Shown piece after piece: positions 7,287-14,792 of a stretch of 20,656 nt of DNA; the stretch's first letter is position 1, and every line of letters starts with the position of its first letter. This DNA is from a virus. Under the pieces are notes generated by a model. That model saw only the letters and a program-made list of their open reading frames with translations, was not told where the DNA came from and made no database searches. Location: positions 1 through 20,656 of the IMG/VR virus record IMGVR_UViG_3300001419_000077. One strand, written 5' to 3'. A program made the position numbers and the translations under genes.

Positions 7287-7484
7287 ATGAAAGTGAAGCT
7301 CGTTAGTTCAATCGCCTGGAAGGGCGAGCACCAGGAGGCCGGCAGGGCGCTCGAAGTAAGCGACGCCGATGCTCACTGGCTGATATCTCGCGGTCGGGCG
7401 GTAGCCTGGACCGAGGCAAATGAAGTCGACGCGGATACCCGCGCAGCAAAGCCGAAAGCAACCAGGAAAAAGGCGGCGAAGTAA
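7287..7484 (+). CDS. Small basic-tailed head-tail region protein of unknown function
   Basis: A 65-residue protein: a compact N-terminal part (MKVKLVSSIAWKGEHQEAG, then DAHWLISRGRAVAW) and a Lys/Ala-rich tail (KPKATRKKAAK). Small proteins with this two-part layout are common between capsid and connector genes of siphoviruses, but I cannot assign a function. GAGGT six bases before the ATG is the SD. It is the first gene after the terminator and ends directly against the next start. The 56-residue protein at 8254 has a similar layout (short globular part, charged Lys/Ala tail), so the two could be related in role. Confidence 0.7.
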   Translation: MKVKLVSSIAWKGEHQEAGRALEVSDADAHWLISRGRAVAWTEANEVDADTRAAKPKATRKKAAK

Positions 7485-7796
7485 GTGGCCGTTGAGACAG
7501 ACACCGAGCGCGCGGTATTTTTCGATTCCGATGATTTCGCCGTGTCTGCAACTTATACCCCGGCGGGGGGAGCTGCGACGACGATCTCCGGCATATTTGA
7601 CGACGCATTCGAGCCGGTAGAGGCCGGCGGATTTGTCCCGGTTGCATCAAGCGCGCCCATTTTCCAGTGCAAAACCAGCGATGTCGCATCGGCGGCGGAA
7701 GGTGATGCGCTGACAGTAAACGCGACAAGCTATCTGATCCGGGTCGTAATGGACGACGGGACCGGCGTTACGATGCTCCAGCTCGAGAAACAGTAA
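7485..7796 (+). CDS. Putative head-tail joining protein, lambda gpFII-like
   Basis: A 103-residue beta-rich protein starting with GTG directly after the preceding TAA. The pattern, with an early ERAVFFDSDDFAVSATYTP segment, a central GIFDDAFEP, and a C-terminal strand pair ending DDGTGVTMLQLEK, resembles the gpFII/head-tail attachment family, which sits at the bottom of the portal-connector stack. Length and position (after capsid, before tail terminator) agree. The SD is weak (AAGGCGG), so translation is probably coupled to the gene before. The family call is from pattern and context, not from a search. Confidence 0.65.
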   Translation: MAVETDTERAVFFDSDDFAVSATYTPAGGAATTISGIFDDAFEPVEAGGFVPVASSAPIFQCKTSDVASAAEGDALTVNATSYLIRVVMDDGTGVTMLQLEKQ

Positions 7797-8240
7797 ATGG
7801 CTCACGTTCGCAAACAAATCCGCGACAATGTAGTGACGGCGCTGACCGGGCTGACGACAACCGGGAGCAATGTGTTCCGCTCCAGGGTTTACCCTATGGA
7901 GACCAGCAAGCTCCCCGGCCTGGCGATTTATACCGATTCCGAGGAGATCGCGCCGCAGACAATCAACCCCCCCAGGACCCAACTGCGAACGCTGACGGTT
8001 ACTGTCGATTGTTATGTCAAGGGGGTCTCGAATTTTGACAACGATCTCGATACAATCAGCGAGGAAGTCGAGGAGGCACTCGCGGCGGATTTAACTCGAG
8101 GCGGACTCGCGAAAGATACGCGGGTCTCTAGTTTTCAGGCCGATTTTTCCGGCGAAGGTGAGCAACCTATCGCGACCGGGAAAATCAGCATCGAGGTCGA
8201 TTATGTGACCGTCGAAAACGCGGTCGGTACTGCCGCATAA
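7797..8240 (+). CDS. Putative tail terminator / minor tail protein U-like
   Basis: A 147-residue protein starting directly after the preceding stop. The N-terminal helix MAHVRKQIRDNVVTALTGL, the FRSRVYPMETSKLPGLAIYT segment and the central strands (TLTVTVDCYVKG) followed by an acidic helix (DNDLDTISEEVEEALAAD) fit tail-terminator/gpU-type proteins, which cap the tail tube and join it to the head. It precedes the tail tube gene, the expected position. A neck protein of the gpZ type is a less likely alternative. Confidence 0.7.
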   Translation: MAHVRKQIRDNVVTALTGLTTTGSNVFRSRVYPMETSKLPGLAIYTDSEEIAPQTINPPRTQLRTLTVTVDCYVKGVSNFDNDLDTISEEVEEALAADLTRGGLAKDTRVSSFQADFSGEGEQPIATGKISIEVDYVTVENAVGTAA

Positions 8241-8253
8241 AGGAGAGCAAGAC

Positions 8254-8424
8254 ATGGCGAAACGAATTCAGGTGTGGCCGCCTAAAGGTGGCGACCCGAT
8301 AACGGTTTATGAAGTCGATGCGGGTCGGCTCATAATGAACGGCTGGACAACTGAGCCGGCCAGCAAACCAAAGGCAAAATCGAAAGATCGAGCCGCAACA
8401 CCGAAAGCCGAGGAGGCAAACTAA
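8254..8424 (+). CDS. Small protein (56 aa) of unknown function between tail terminator and tail tube
   Basis: A 56-residue frame with a good SD (AGGAG at 8241-8245) eight bases before the ATG. It fills the 184-base gap between the tail terminator and tail tube genes. It reads MAKRIQVWPPKGGDPITVYE and onward, then VDAGRLIMNGWTTEP and a Lys/Ala-rich tail. The end contains AGGAGG, which is the SD of the tail tube gene. The short globular part plus basic tail resembles the 65-residue protein at 7287. Function unknown; reality is supported by the SD, the tight packing and full use of the gap. Confidence 0.75.
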   Translation: MAKRIQVWPPKGGDPITVYEVDAGRLIMNGWTTEPASKPKAKSKDRAATPKAEEAN

Positions 8425-8817
8425 ATGGCAACACTAACGGGCAACAGCGGGACCGTTAAAGTCGGAGCCAACGCGATTGCGGAGATCCGATCTTTTAGCG
8501 TAGACGAGACAATGGACACCATCGAGTCGACTTCAATGGGCGACACTTATCGCACATTTGAAACATCGCTCAAAAGCTGGAGTGGTTCCGTCGATGTATT
8601 TTTCGACGATACCGACACCAGCGGCCAGGGCGCTCTCACCGTGGGGAGTGAGGTCACTGTAAACTTTCAGATCGAAGGATCGACAGCTGGCGATCACTTG
8701 CTGTCTGGTGCGGCGATTGTTACTGGTCGCACGATCAACAGCTCATTCGATGGCCTGGTCGAGGCATCCTTGTCTCTCCAGGGCGACGGTGCATTGACTG
8801 AAGGCACAGTGCAATAA
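8425..8817 (+). CDS. Major tail (tube) protein
   Basis: A 130-residue protein with the tail-tube pattern: an N-terminal strand (LTGNSGTVKVGANAIAEIRSF), DTIESTSMGDTYRTFETSLKSWSG, then VDVFFDDTDTSGQGAL and a C-terminal domain with SSFDGLVEASLSLQGDGAL. These match a widespread siphovirus tail tube family that polymerises around the tape measure. AGGAGG at 8411-8416 gives strong initiation, as expected for an abundant virion protein. The stop overlaps the next start by one base. Confidence 0.85.
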   Translation: MATLTGNSGTVKVGANAIAEIRSFSVDETMDTIESTSMGDTYRTFETSLKSWSGSVDVFFDDTDTSGQGALTVGSEVTVNFQIEGSTAGDHLLSGAAIVTGRTINSSFDGLVEASLSLQGDGALTEGTVQ

Positions 8818-9173
8818 TGGCCGCCAAGGGTGAAAAGTCTCGCGTCATATCGCGCGCGACCGATCATTTCAAGGCAAAGCCATTAAAGCGCATCGAAGTC
8901 GAGGAATGGGGTGACGAGGACGGGCCGCTGGTCGCGTACTCGTCGCCCTTTACCTTGCGCGACCAGGGGCGACTCCAGCATTTGACGGAGAAGCAATCCC
9001 ACGCGGACACCCTGGCCGAATTGTTGATTATGAAATTGGTCGACGAGAACGGCGATAAGATCTTCACAATCGAAGATAAGCGCGCACTCCGAGAGGATGT
9101 TGACGCAACTATCGTCGCCAGAATCGCGAACAAAATCATGTCTACCGATGCTGAGGCGCTTGAGGGAAACTAA
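8817..9173 (+). CDS. Tail assembly chaperone, G-like (zero-frame product)
   Basis: A 118-residue protein between tail tube and tape measure, the position of lambda gpG. It is mostly helical with an early WGDEDGPLVAYSSPFTLRDQ core and a C-terminal segment ARIANKIMSTDAEALEGN. G-type chaperones coat the tape measure during tail assembly and are absent from the virion. Its last codons form a slippery heptamer, and the -1 frame is open for 69 further codons (see the G-T extension). The ATG overlaps the tail tube stop by one base. Confidence 0.8.
   Translation: MAAKGEKSRVISRATDHFKAKPLKRIEVEEWGDEDGPLVAYSSPFTLRDQGRLQHLTEKQSHADTLAELLIMKLVDENGDKIFTIEDKRALREDVDATIVARIANKIMSTDAEALEGN
9164..9170 (+). promoter_or_regulatory. 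Programmed -1 frameshift site (GGGAAAC)
   Basis: G GGA AAC is read in the zero frame as GAG GGA AAC, immediately before the TAA stop. This is a canonical X XXY YYZ heptamer, nearly the same as the GGGAAAG used by lambda G-T. A possible stimulatory stem, GGAATCG (9175-9181) with CGATTTC (9191-9197) and a nine-base loop, begins four bases downstream. It has seven pairs including one G-U. Confidence 0.88.
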
Positions 9174-9379
9174 AGGAATCGGCCGACAGGCGATTTCGTT
9201 TTGTGCTGGCTGAGAAACTGGGCAAGACCGTCGCCCAGCTCGAGGCCGAAATGTCGGTCGAGGAGTTCATCGAATGGTCAATTTTCTTTCAGCTACAAGC
9301 GGAAGAAACTGAAAAGCAAAGAAAAGAGGCGATGAATGGCGGCAAATCAGGTCATAAAGGTCATATTCGAGGGCGTTGA
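9170..9379 (+). CDS. T-like extension of the tail chaperone, made by -1 frameshift
   Basis: The -1 frame stays open from the slippery site to TGA 9377-9379 and adds 69 residues to the 118-residue chaperone, giving a 187-residue G-T product. It carries RFRFVLAEKLGKTVAQLEAE and MSVEEFIEWSIFFQLQAEE, a pattern typical of T-type domains (short helix, then an E-x-x-E-W-x-x-x-F motif) that bind the tail tube subunit. There is no start codon of its own near the beginning with an SD, so frameshifting is the sensible route. It overlaps the tape measure start by 44 bases. Coding here also explains the otherwise empty 162 bases before the tape measure. Confidence 0.85.
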   Translation, partial: LKESADRRFRFVLAEKLGKTVAQLEAEMSVEEFIEWSIFFQLQAEETEKQRKEAMNGGKSGHKGHIRGR

Positions 9380-12300
9380 TCAGACCTCGAAAGCCGTCAA
9401 GAATGTCAAAAAGGGATTGGGCGATACCGATAAGGCTATCGGCAATCTAAAACGCTCACTCGGCGGAATGACCGGGGCGCTGGCCGCAGCAGCCGGCGCC
9501 GCCGGTTTCGGTCTCATGGCGCGCAATGCGCTCCAGACTGCCGATGCTCTCGGCAAGACATCACAAAAGCTCGGCGTTACTTCGAGCGAGCTTTTCAAAT
9601 TCCAGACTCAGGCCGAGCTTGCCGGTATCTCCACCGATACGGCAAACATGGCACTCCAGCGATTTGTCCGCAGGACAGCGGAAGCCGCCCAGGGGACGGG
9701 CGAGGCGAAAAATGCCCTTATCGAGCTGGGGATTAGCGCCGAAGATATCCAGAAGCTGCCACTATCCGAAAGGATGAAGGTTCTCGCGGACGCATTCAAA
9801 GGGGTCAAAAACCCGGCGGATCGTTTGCGTTTGGCGTTCAAGCTATTCGATAGCGAAGGCGCCTCGATGGTCAATATGCTCGAGGGCGGCAGCGAATCGC
9901 TGGAAGAAACCGAGCGCCGAATGAAGGAGCTCGGCCTCGAGATCGACGACACTGCTGTCCCGGCGATTGAAGAATTCAACGATACGATGGAGCTGATGAA
10001 GCGCCAGGTCCAGGTCGCGATGATTCAAGGGCTCGGCGAGGCGACCCCGGTGTTGCAGGAGCTATCAGAAAAGCTCGCGCCGGTGATTGTTCAGATCACC
10101 GAGGGATTGCTGACCGGCCTTCAGTGGATGCTCGACAACCTGGGGACGATCGTGACGGCGGTGAAGGCGTTTGCCGCAGCCTGGGCGGCGATAAAGTTCG
10201 CCGGGGTAGTCAGCGGTCTCGTTTCTTTAACGACCGCGCTCGCAGGGCTGGCCGTTGCAGCGGCACCGGCCGCGCTTCCGATTCTGGCAATCGGCGCGGC
10301 CATCGCGGCGGTGACTGTCGGGGTCGCGGCATTTACTGGCGACCTTCAAAAGATAGCGGAAAAATTCGGGCTCCTCGAGAAAAGTACCGAAGGCGCGGAA
10401 GTTCAGACCGATGAATTTGCCGGAGCGGTTGAAGAATTGCAAGAGATCGTCGTCACGGCCGAGCGGCGAGAGCTCCCGGCATTTGCTGACGCGGTTGACC
10501 ATGTTGCCGACGAGGAAATCGACGCAACATTGCGGACCAATGAGTTCCGCGTCGCGCTCGAGCAACTGCGCGAGAAAGCACTAAAACCGAAGAAAGACCT
10601 CGAGGATTACACCGCCCAGATGGCGATCCTCAAAAATCAGTTTGAAACCGGAAAGATCGGCATCGAAGAATACCGAGCGATGGTCAAGGTTTTGGCGAGC
10701 GACTTTACCGGCGTCGAAAGCGAGGTCGAGAAGATACGCCAAAAAATCAGCAACTTGAACGTGGTTCTCGCCGATTCGAAAGAGATATTCGGCGAAAATT
10801 CGGACCAAGTTCGCGCCCTTGAGATGGAGCTGGAGTCTCTCGGTGGCGAGCTGGTCGAGGCGATACAAGCGACCTCGACAATGACTGAAAACCAACGGGA
10901 GTTACTCGAGGAAGCGACGGCGGTCGAGCGAAAGATTGCCGAGCTGAACCAAGATCTCGCGGACTATGACGCATTGCTGGCAAGCGGAGCCATTTCGGCG
11001 GATCAACACGCGCGAGCCGTGAAGGGCGTACGAGAGGAAATCACCGAGCTTAACGATTCCACGCTGACCGATTTCGAGCGCATGATAAAAGATTCATTCG
11101 ACGCGACCCCGGTCGGTGAATTCCTGAACGAGATTGATGGCATTGTTGGCGGTTCTGGCGCGCTTGGAGGTCTGATCGATGAATTGCTCGGCGCCGGGGG
11201 CGTAAAACCCGCGATCGACAACTGTTTCGGCACGGCTCCGGTGACTGCGTTTGGCGATGCAGTTAAAGGTTTATTCGGGGGGAGCGGCTCGGCGCTGGGA
11301 GGATTTGGCGCCGCGCTTGGAAATCTGACCAATGCGCTGGGCGGTTTTTTCTCTGGCGCGCTGAGTAGTTTTTCCAGCTTCAAGGATGCGATCATCCGCA
11401 CACTTGAGCAGATTGCCGCCGCCGCGATCGCGTCGGTTGGTCTTAGCTTTCTGAAAAACCTGATCCCAGGATTGCGCGATGGCGGCATGGTTGAGGGATT
11501 TGCTACCGGCGGGAGAGTGAGCGGTCCGGGTGGGCCGACGGCGGATCGCGTCCCGGCTATGCTGTCCGACGGCGAATATGTTATTCGAGCAAGCTCGGTC
11601 AGCAAGTTCGGCTCATCTTTTTTTGATGCAATCAATTCCGGCAGAATGCCCGGCTTCGCATCGGGCGGACTATTTGGCGGCTTTTCTGGGTCGATTGATA
11701 ACTTCGATTGGTTCGAGTTTTTCAGTCAGTATTTCGGAAACTTTGGACCGGCGGGAAATATCGAGGGAATCCAGAATGTGATCAAAACGATCCTGGTCAC
11801 GATGGAGACATTCCAGCAAGCAATCAAGGACGGCGTTACCGGGGCAATCGATGCGGTGACCGAGCAGATATTCGGCGGGACATCCGTTTTTGATGTTAGT
11901 TATGTGACGGAGATCGTCGATAAAATTCTCGAAGGTGTATTCGGCGGTCTGGTGGATATCGCACAAAGCGGAGAAGCACCGACAGACGGCAATATCTTCG
12001 ACCGCATCCGAGAGGCCATTTTCAAGGGTGGCACATTCCCGAATGTGAGCGATGAATTTTCGGAACCATTTTCGCAGAGCATGATCGACGAGCTGATTAA
12101 GATGATCACAAATCTCCAGAACATGATTTTGGATTTTAGCTTCGATGATCATGTAAAGACCTTATTCAACAAGGCCGACGCGGTGGCGGGTGGGTCTCTA
12201 TATGTCCAGGGCCGACAGTTCGGTGGACCGCTCGAGCGCGGCCAGGCGTCGATAGTCGGAGAGGATGGTCCGGAGCTGTTTATCCCCGGTCGAGGCGGCA

Positions 12301-12437
12301 CGGTTTCCCCAATCAATGACCGGGGCGGCAAGGACTTGATCAAGGCCGTGAATGAGGTGCGCGACGAGATCGTCGACCTTCGCAGGCAATTCACCAGAAT
12401 CGAATCGGGTCGTGCGCTGGCGGGTGGCCGACAATAA
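9336..12437 (+). CDS. Tail tape measure protein
   Basis: A 1033-residue protein that sets tail length and is injected with the DNA. It has a coiled N-terminus (VDQTSKAVKNVKKGLGDTDK), a small hydrophobic patch (47-62), a long hydrophobic region (about 271-333, Ala/Val/Ile rich, probably two or more membrane-spanning segments), charged coiled-coil stretches (about 400-600), and two Gly-rich motifs typical of tape measures: GGRVSGPGGPTADRVPAMLS (about 725-745, followed by DGEYVI) and ASIVGEDGPELFIPGRGG (near 970-990). At about 1.5 Angstrom per residue this suggests a tail of roughly 150 nm. AAGAGG at 9324-9329 supports the start. Confidence 0.95.
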   Translation: MAANQVIKVIFEGVDQTSKAVKNVKKGLGDTDKAIGNLKRSLGGMTGALAAAAGAAGFGLMARNALQTADALGKTSQKLGVTSSELFKFQTQAELAGISTDTANMALQRFVRRTAEAAQGTGEAKNALIELGISAEDIQKLPLSERMKVLADAFKGVKNPADRLRLAFKLFDSEGASMVNMLEGGSESLEETERRMKELGLEIDDTAVPAIEEFNDTMELMKRQVQVAMIQGLGEATPVLQELSEKLAPVIVQITEGLLTGLQWMLDNLGTIVTAVKAFAAAWAAIKFAGVVSGLVSLTTALAGLAVAAAPAALPILAIGAAIAAVTVGVAAFTGDLQKIAEKFGLLEKSTEGAEVQTDEFAGAVEELQEIVVTAERRELPAFADAVDHVADEEIDATLRTNEFRVALEQLREKALKPKKDLEDYTAQMAILKNQFETGKIGIEEYRAMVKVLASDFTGVESEVEKIRQKISNLNVVLADSKEIFGENSDQVRALEMELESLGGELVEAIQATSTMTENQRELLEEATAVERKIAELNQDLADYDALLASGAISADQHARAVKGVREEITELNDSTLTDFERMIKDSFDATPVGEFLNEIDGIVGGSGALGGLIDELLGAGGVKPAIDNCFGTAPVTAFGDAVKGLFGGSGSALGGFGAALGNLTNALGGFFSGALSSFSSFKDAIIRTLEQIAAAAIASVGLSFLKNLIPGLRDGGMVEGFATGGRVSGPGGPTADRVPAMLSDGEYVIRASSVSKFGSSFFDAINSGRMPGFASGGLFGGFSGSIDNFDWFEFFSQYFGNFGPAGNIEGIQNVIKTILVTMETFQQAIKDGVTGAIDAVTEQIFGGTSVFDVSYVTEIVDKILEGVFGGLVDIAQSGEAPTDGNIFDRIREAIFKGGTFPNVSDEFSEPFSQSMIDELIKMITNLQNMILDFSFDDHVKTLFNKADAVAGGSLYVQGRQFGGPLERGQASIVGEDGPELFIPGRGGTVSPINDRGGKDLIKAVNEVRDEIVDLRRQFTRIESGRALAGGRQ

Positions 12438-13936
12438 TGGTCGCCACAACTCTCGCCGAATTGGTCGAAAATCCATACGCGGCCAAATCGTATATTGTGA
12501 TTTTGAAGCCCTACGACCCCGGCACATCGTCGACGGTCACGGTTTACCTATCGGATCGCGGCTATGTATCGGCTCCGTCTGAAACCCCGGCGAGCACTTA
12601 CTTCGAGCCCAGAGTGATCGAGGCGCTGAATTTTGAACGCGCGATGTTCACATCCTCGAAGATCGGCGGAGAATCAAGGCCATCGTTCGGGGCGATTGAG
12701 CTGGCGAATGCCGACGGCGGTCTGGACGCATTTGCTGGGTATGCCTGGGACAACCGCGAGGTCGAGGTTAAGGTCGGCGAGAAGGGTGCCAATCTGTCGC
12801 AGCACTTCACCATATTCAAGGGACAATCGAAGTCAGTCGACTTCGACGACCTTGTTCTCCGGGTCGTGATTCGCGACGGCCAGGATAAGTTCACGCGCAC
12901 ATTTCCGCCGAATACCTACGCCGGCACCGGGGGGAATGAGGGTTCGGCGATTATGGAGGGCGTCGCGAAACCGATCTGCCTGGGGGAGGTATTCAATATC
13001 ACGCCGATTCTGGTCGATGACTCGAACGCGGCCGCGAAGGTGTACCAGGTGCATGACGGGCAGATCGAATCGATTGTCGCGGTATATGAGAATGGAGTCG
13101 CGACGACCAACCTCACCGCCGACCTGACGAATGGGCGCTTCACCATGACGGCGGCAGTCGCCGGGAATTTAACGTGCGACGTTAAAGGCGCCAAGCCGGG
13201 CGGCACATACAAGGAGACCGCTGCCGATATCATTCGGTTCCTGGCGGCTGAATATGGCGGACTGACCGATCCCGATGATCTCGATACCGCATCATTTGCC
13301 GATCTCAATACGGCGAACAGCGCGCCGGTGGGCGCTTATATCCCCACCAGGTCGAACATCCTGAACACGCTCGACAATATCGCCAATACAGTCGGCGCAT
13401 TTTATGGATTCGACCGATCCGGCAAGCTCAACGTCGGCCGGGTGGCGGTTGCCAGCGGTACGCCGGACCTCGAGCTGGACTCGACCAATATCATCGAGCT
13501 GGAGCGACTGCCAACCGAAATCCCGACGTCGACGGTCATCGTGAAATACAAGAAAAATCACACCGTATTCGACGAGGACGCGCTCGATAGTGGCGCAGCG
13601 GACCCTGATTTTTTCCAGCGGGAGGGCGCCAGCGTAGTCGCGACCGACTCGGCCGTTGCGGCGATTTACCCAAATGCGAAGTTTCTGGAGCTCGATTCGG
13701 CATTTGCCGCATCGGCCGGGGCATCGGCGGAGGCGACCCGGCTGCTGAATCTTTACAAGGTGCAACGGGACATTTATCGAATCCGCTGCAAGGCGCAGCC
13801 GTTTACGCTGAAGCTCGGGGACGTCGTAAAGGTGACGTTTTCGCGGTATTCTCTCGATTCGGGGAAATTGTTTTCGGTTGTGTCGCTTTTTGAGGACGCG
13901 GCGGTCAATGAAGTAGAGCTGGAGCTGTGGGGCTGA
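12437..13936 (+). CDS. Distal tail / baseplate-like structural protein
   Basis: A 499-residue protein directly after the tape measure, with one-base start-stop overlap. It is almost wholly beta-rich. Notable stretches are YFEPRVIEALNFERAMFTSS, GYAWDNREVEVKVGEK, RSNILNTLDNIANTVGAFYG and a C-terminal LKLGDVVKVTFSRYSLDSGK. The latter two resemble phage tail hub-type proteins, in which a domain that checks local geometry precedes a beta-barrel. Position fits a distal tail or hub protein that carries the fibre complex. I recognise the type, not a named family, so the exact role is inferred. Confidence 0.65.
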   Translation: MVATTLAELVENPYAAKSYIVILKPYDPGTSSTVTVYLSDRGYVSAPSETPASTYFEPRVIEALNFERAMFTSSKIGGESRPSFGAIELANADGGLDAFAGYAWDNREVEVKVGEKGANLSQHFTIFKGQSKSVDFDDLVLRVVIRDGQDKFTRTFPPNTYAGTGGNEGSAIMEGVAKPICLGEVFNITPILVDDSNAAAKVYQVHDGQIESIVAVYENGVATTNLTADLTNGRFTMTAAVAGNLTCDVKGAKPGGTYKETAADIIRFLAAEYGGLTDPDDLDTASFADLNTANSAPVGAYIPTRSNILNTLDNIANTVGAFYGFDRSGKLNVGRVAVASGTPDLELDSTNIIELERLPTEIPTSTVIVKYKKNHTVFDEDALDSGAADPDFFQREGASVVATDSAVAAIYPNAKFLELDSAFAASAGASAEATRLLNLYKVQRDIYRIRCKAQPFTLKLGDVVKVTFSRYSLDSGKLFSVVSLFEDAAVNEVELELWG

Positions 13937-13937
13937 T

Positions 13938-14792
13938 ATGTCGAGCATGATGATTTCAAGCGAAAACCGCATCGATGATGCGACATCGCTGACGGCTGAT
14001 TCGGAGGTTTCAACGCTGCCGATCGCAAACGTGCAGGATCGCCAGCTCGTCAAGGTTTACCGCTCCGATGCGGCGACAACGATCCAGATCGACGCGAATT
14101 TTGGGTCCGGCAAGGTGATCGATTTTGTCGCAATTATCCGCCACAACATCACGCAGTCGGGAACGGTGCGGGTCAGATTGTCTACGGTGTCAGATTTTTC
14201 GACAACTGTTTATGACAGCGGAACGGCGAAAGCCTGGCCGATCATCGAGGAGTTCGGAACGCTTCCCTGGGGTGTTTTTTCCTGGGGCGGATTCCTGAAC
14301 CCATCGGTTGCGGCGGATTATACGATCTCGACTTATCGAGTATTGACGAGCCCGGTCGTCGCCCAGTATTTGCGGATTGATATTGTCGACCCCACCAACA
14401 CCGATGGATATATTGAAATCGGGCGCCTGATATCCGGGCCGGCATATAGACCGTCACAAAATTATTCATTCGGCGCTGAATTTGAGTTCGTTGACGAGTC
14501 TCGGGTGGTAAAATCACGAGGGGGGCAGACGTTCATCGATGAGGTCGAGCGATTCCGGCGGGTGTCTTTTGAGCTGATAAACATCCCGGAGGCGGAGATT
14601 TTCTCGAACGTCTTTAATAGCATCGACCGTCGGCGCGGGATTGCGAAAGATATCCTAGTGATCCCGCAGCCGAATGATGAAGCGACATTTGTCACGCAGA
14701 ACATATACGGGCGCCTAGTCTCGACGACCCCGATCCAGAATCGAACGATGGAGTATTACGGGCGACAACTTGAAATAGAGGAATTGATCTAA
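13938..14792 (+). CDS. Minor tail protein with a galactose-binding-like (jelly-roll) region
   Basis: A 284-residue protein. The start (residues about 10-45, with SLTADSEVSTLPIANVQDRQ) and the following strands, DFVAIIRHNITQSGTVRVRL and VAQYLRIDIVDPTNTDGYIE then IGRLISG, follow the F5/8-type or galactose-binding-like fold found in phage tail tip proteins. The C-terminal half (FELINIPEAEIFSNVFNSID, QNIYGRLVSTTPIQNRTMEY) looks like a second beta domain. A role in tip assembly or host surface binding is likely. The ATG follows the preceding TGA by one base and the stop overlaps the fibre start. Confidence 0.6.
   Translation: MSSMMISSENRIDDATSLTADSEVSTLPIANVQDRQLVKVYRSDAATTIQIDANFGSGKVIDFVAIIRHNITQSGTVRVRLSTVSDFSTTVYDSGTAKAWPIIEEFGTLPWGVFSWGGFLNPSVAADYTISTYRVLTSPVVAQYLRIDIVDPTNTDGYIEIGRLISGPAYRPSQNYSFGAEFEFVDESRVVKSRGGQTFIDEVERFRRVSFELINIPEAEIFSNVFNSIDRRRGIAKDILVIPQPNDEATFVTQNIYGRLVSTTPIQNRTMEYYGRQLEIEELI

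Noticed and set aside
9332-9334. ATG at 9332 as a start for a separate T gene or the tape measure
   Set aside because: It is in the -1 frame, would give only about 15 residues, and the tape measure frame begins at ATG 9336.
11003-11635. Minus-strand 210-codon ORF inside the tape measure gene
   Set aside because: Pro/Ser-rich antisense shadow of the Gly-rich tape measure segment.
13292-14053. Minus-strand 253-codon ORF
   Set aside because: Opposite to two well supported tail genes, with Arg-rich low-complexity composition and no SD or operon partner.
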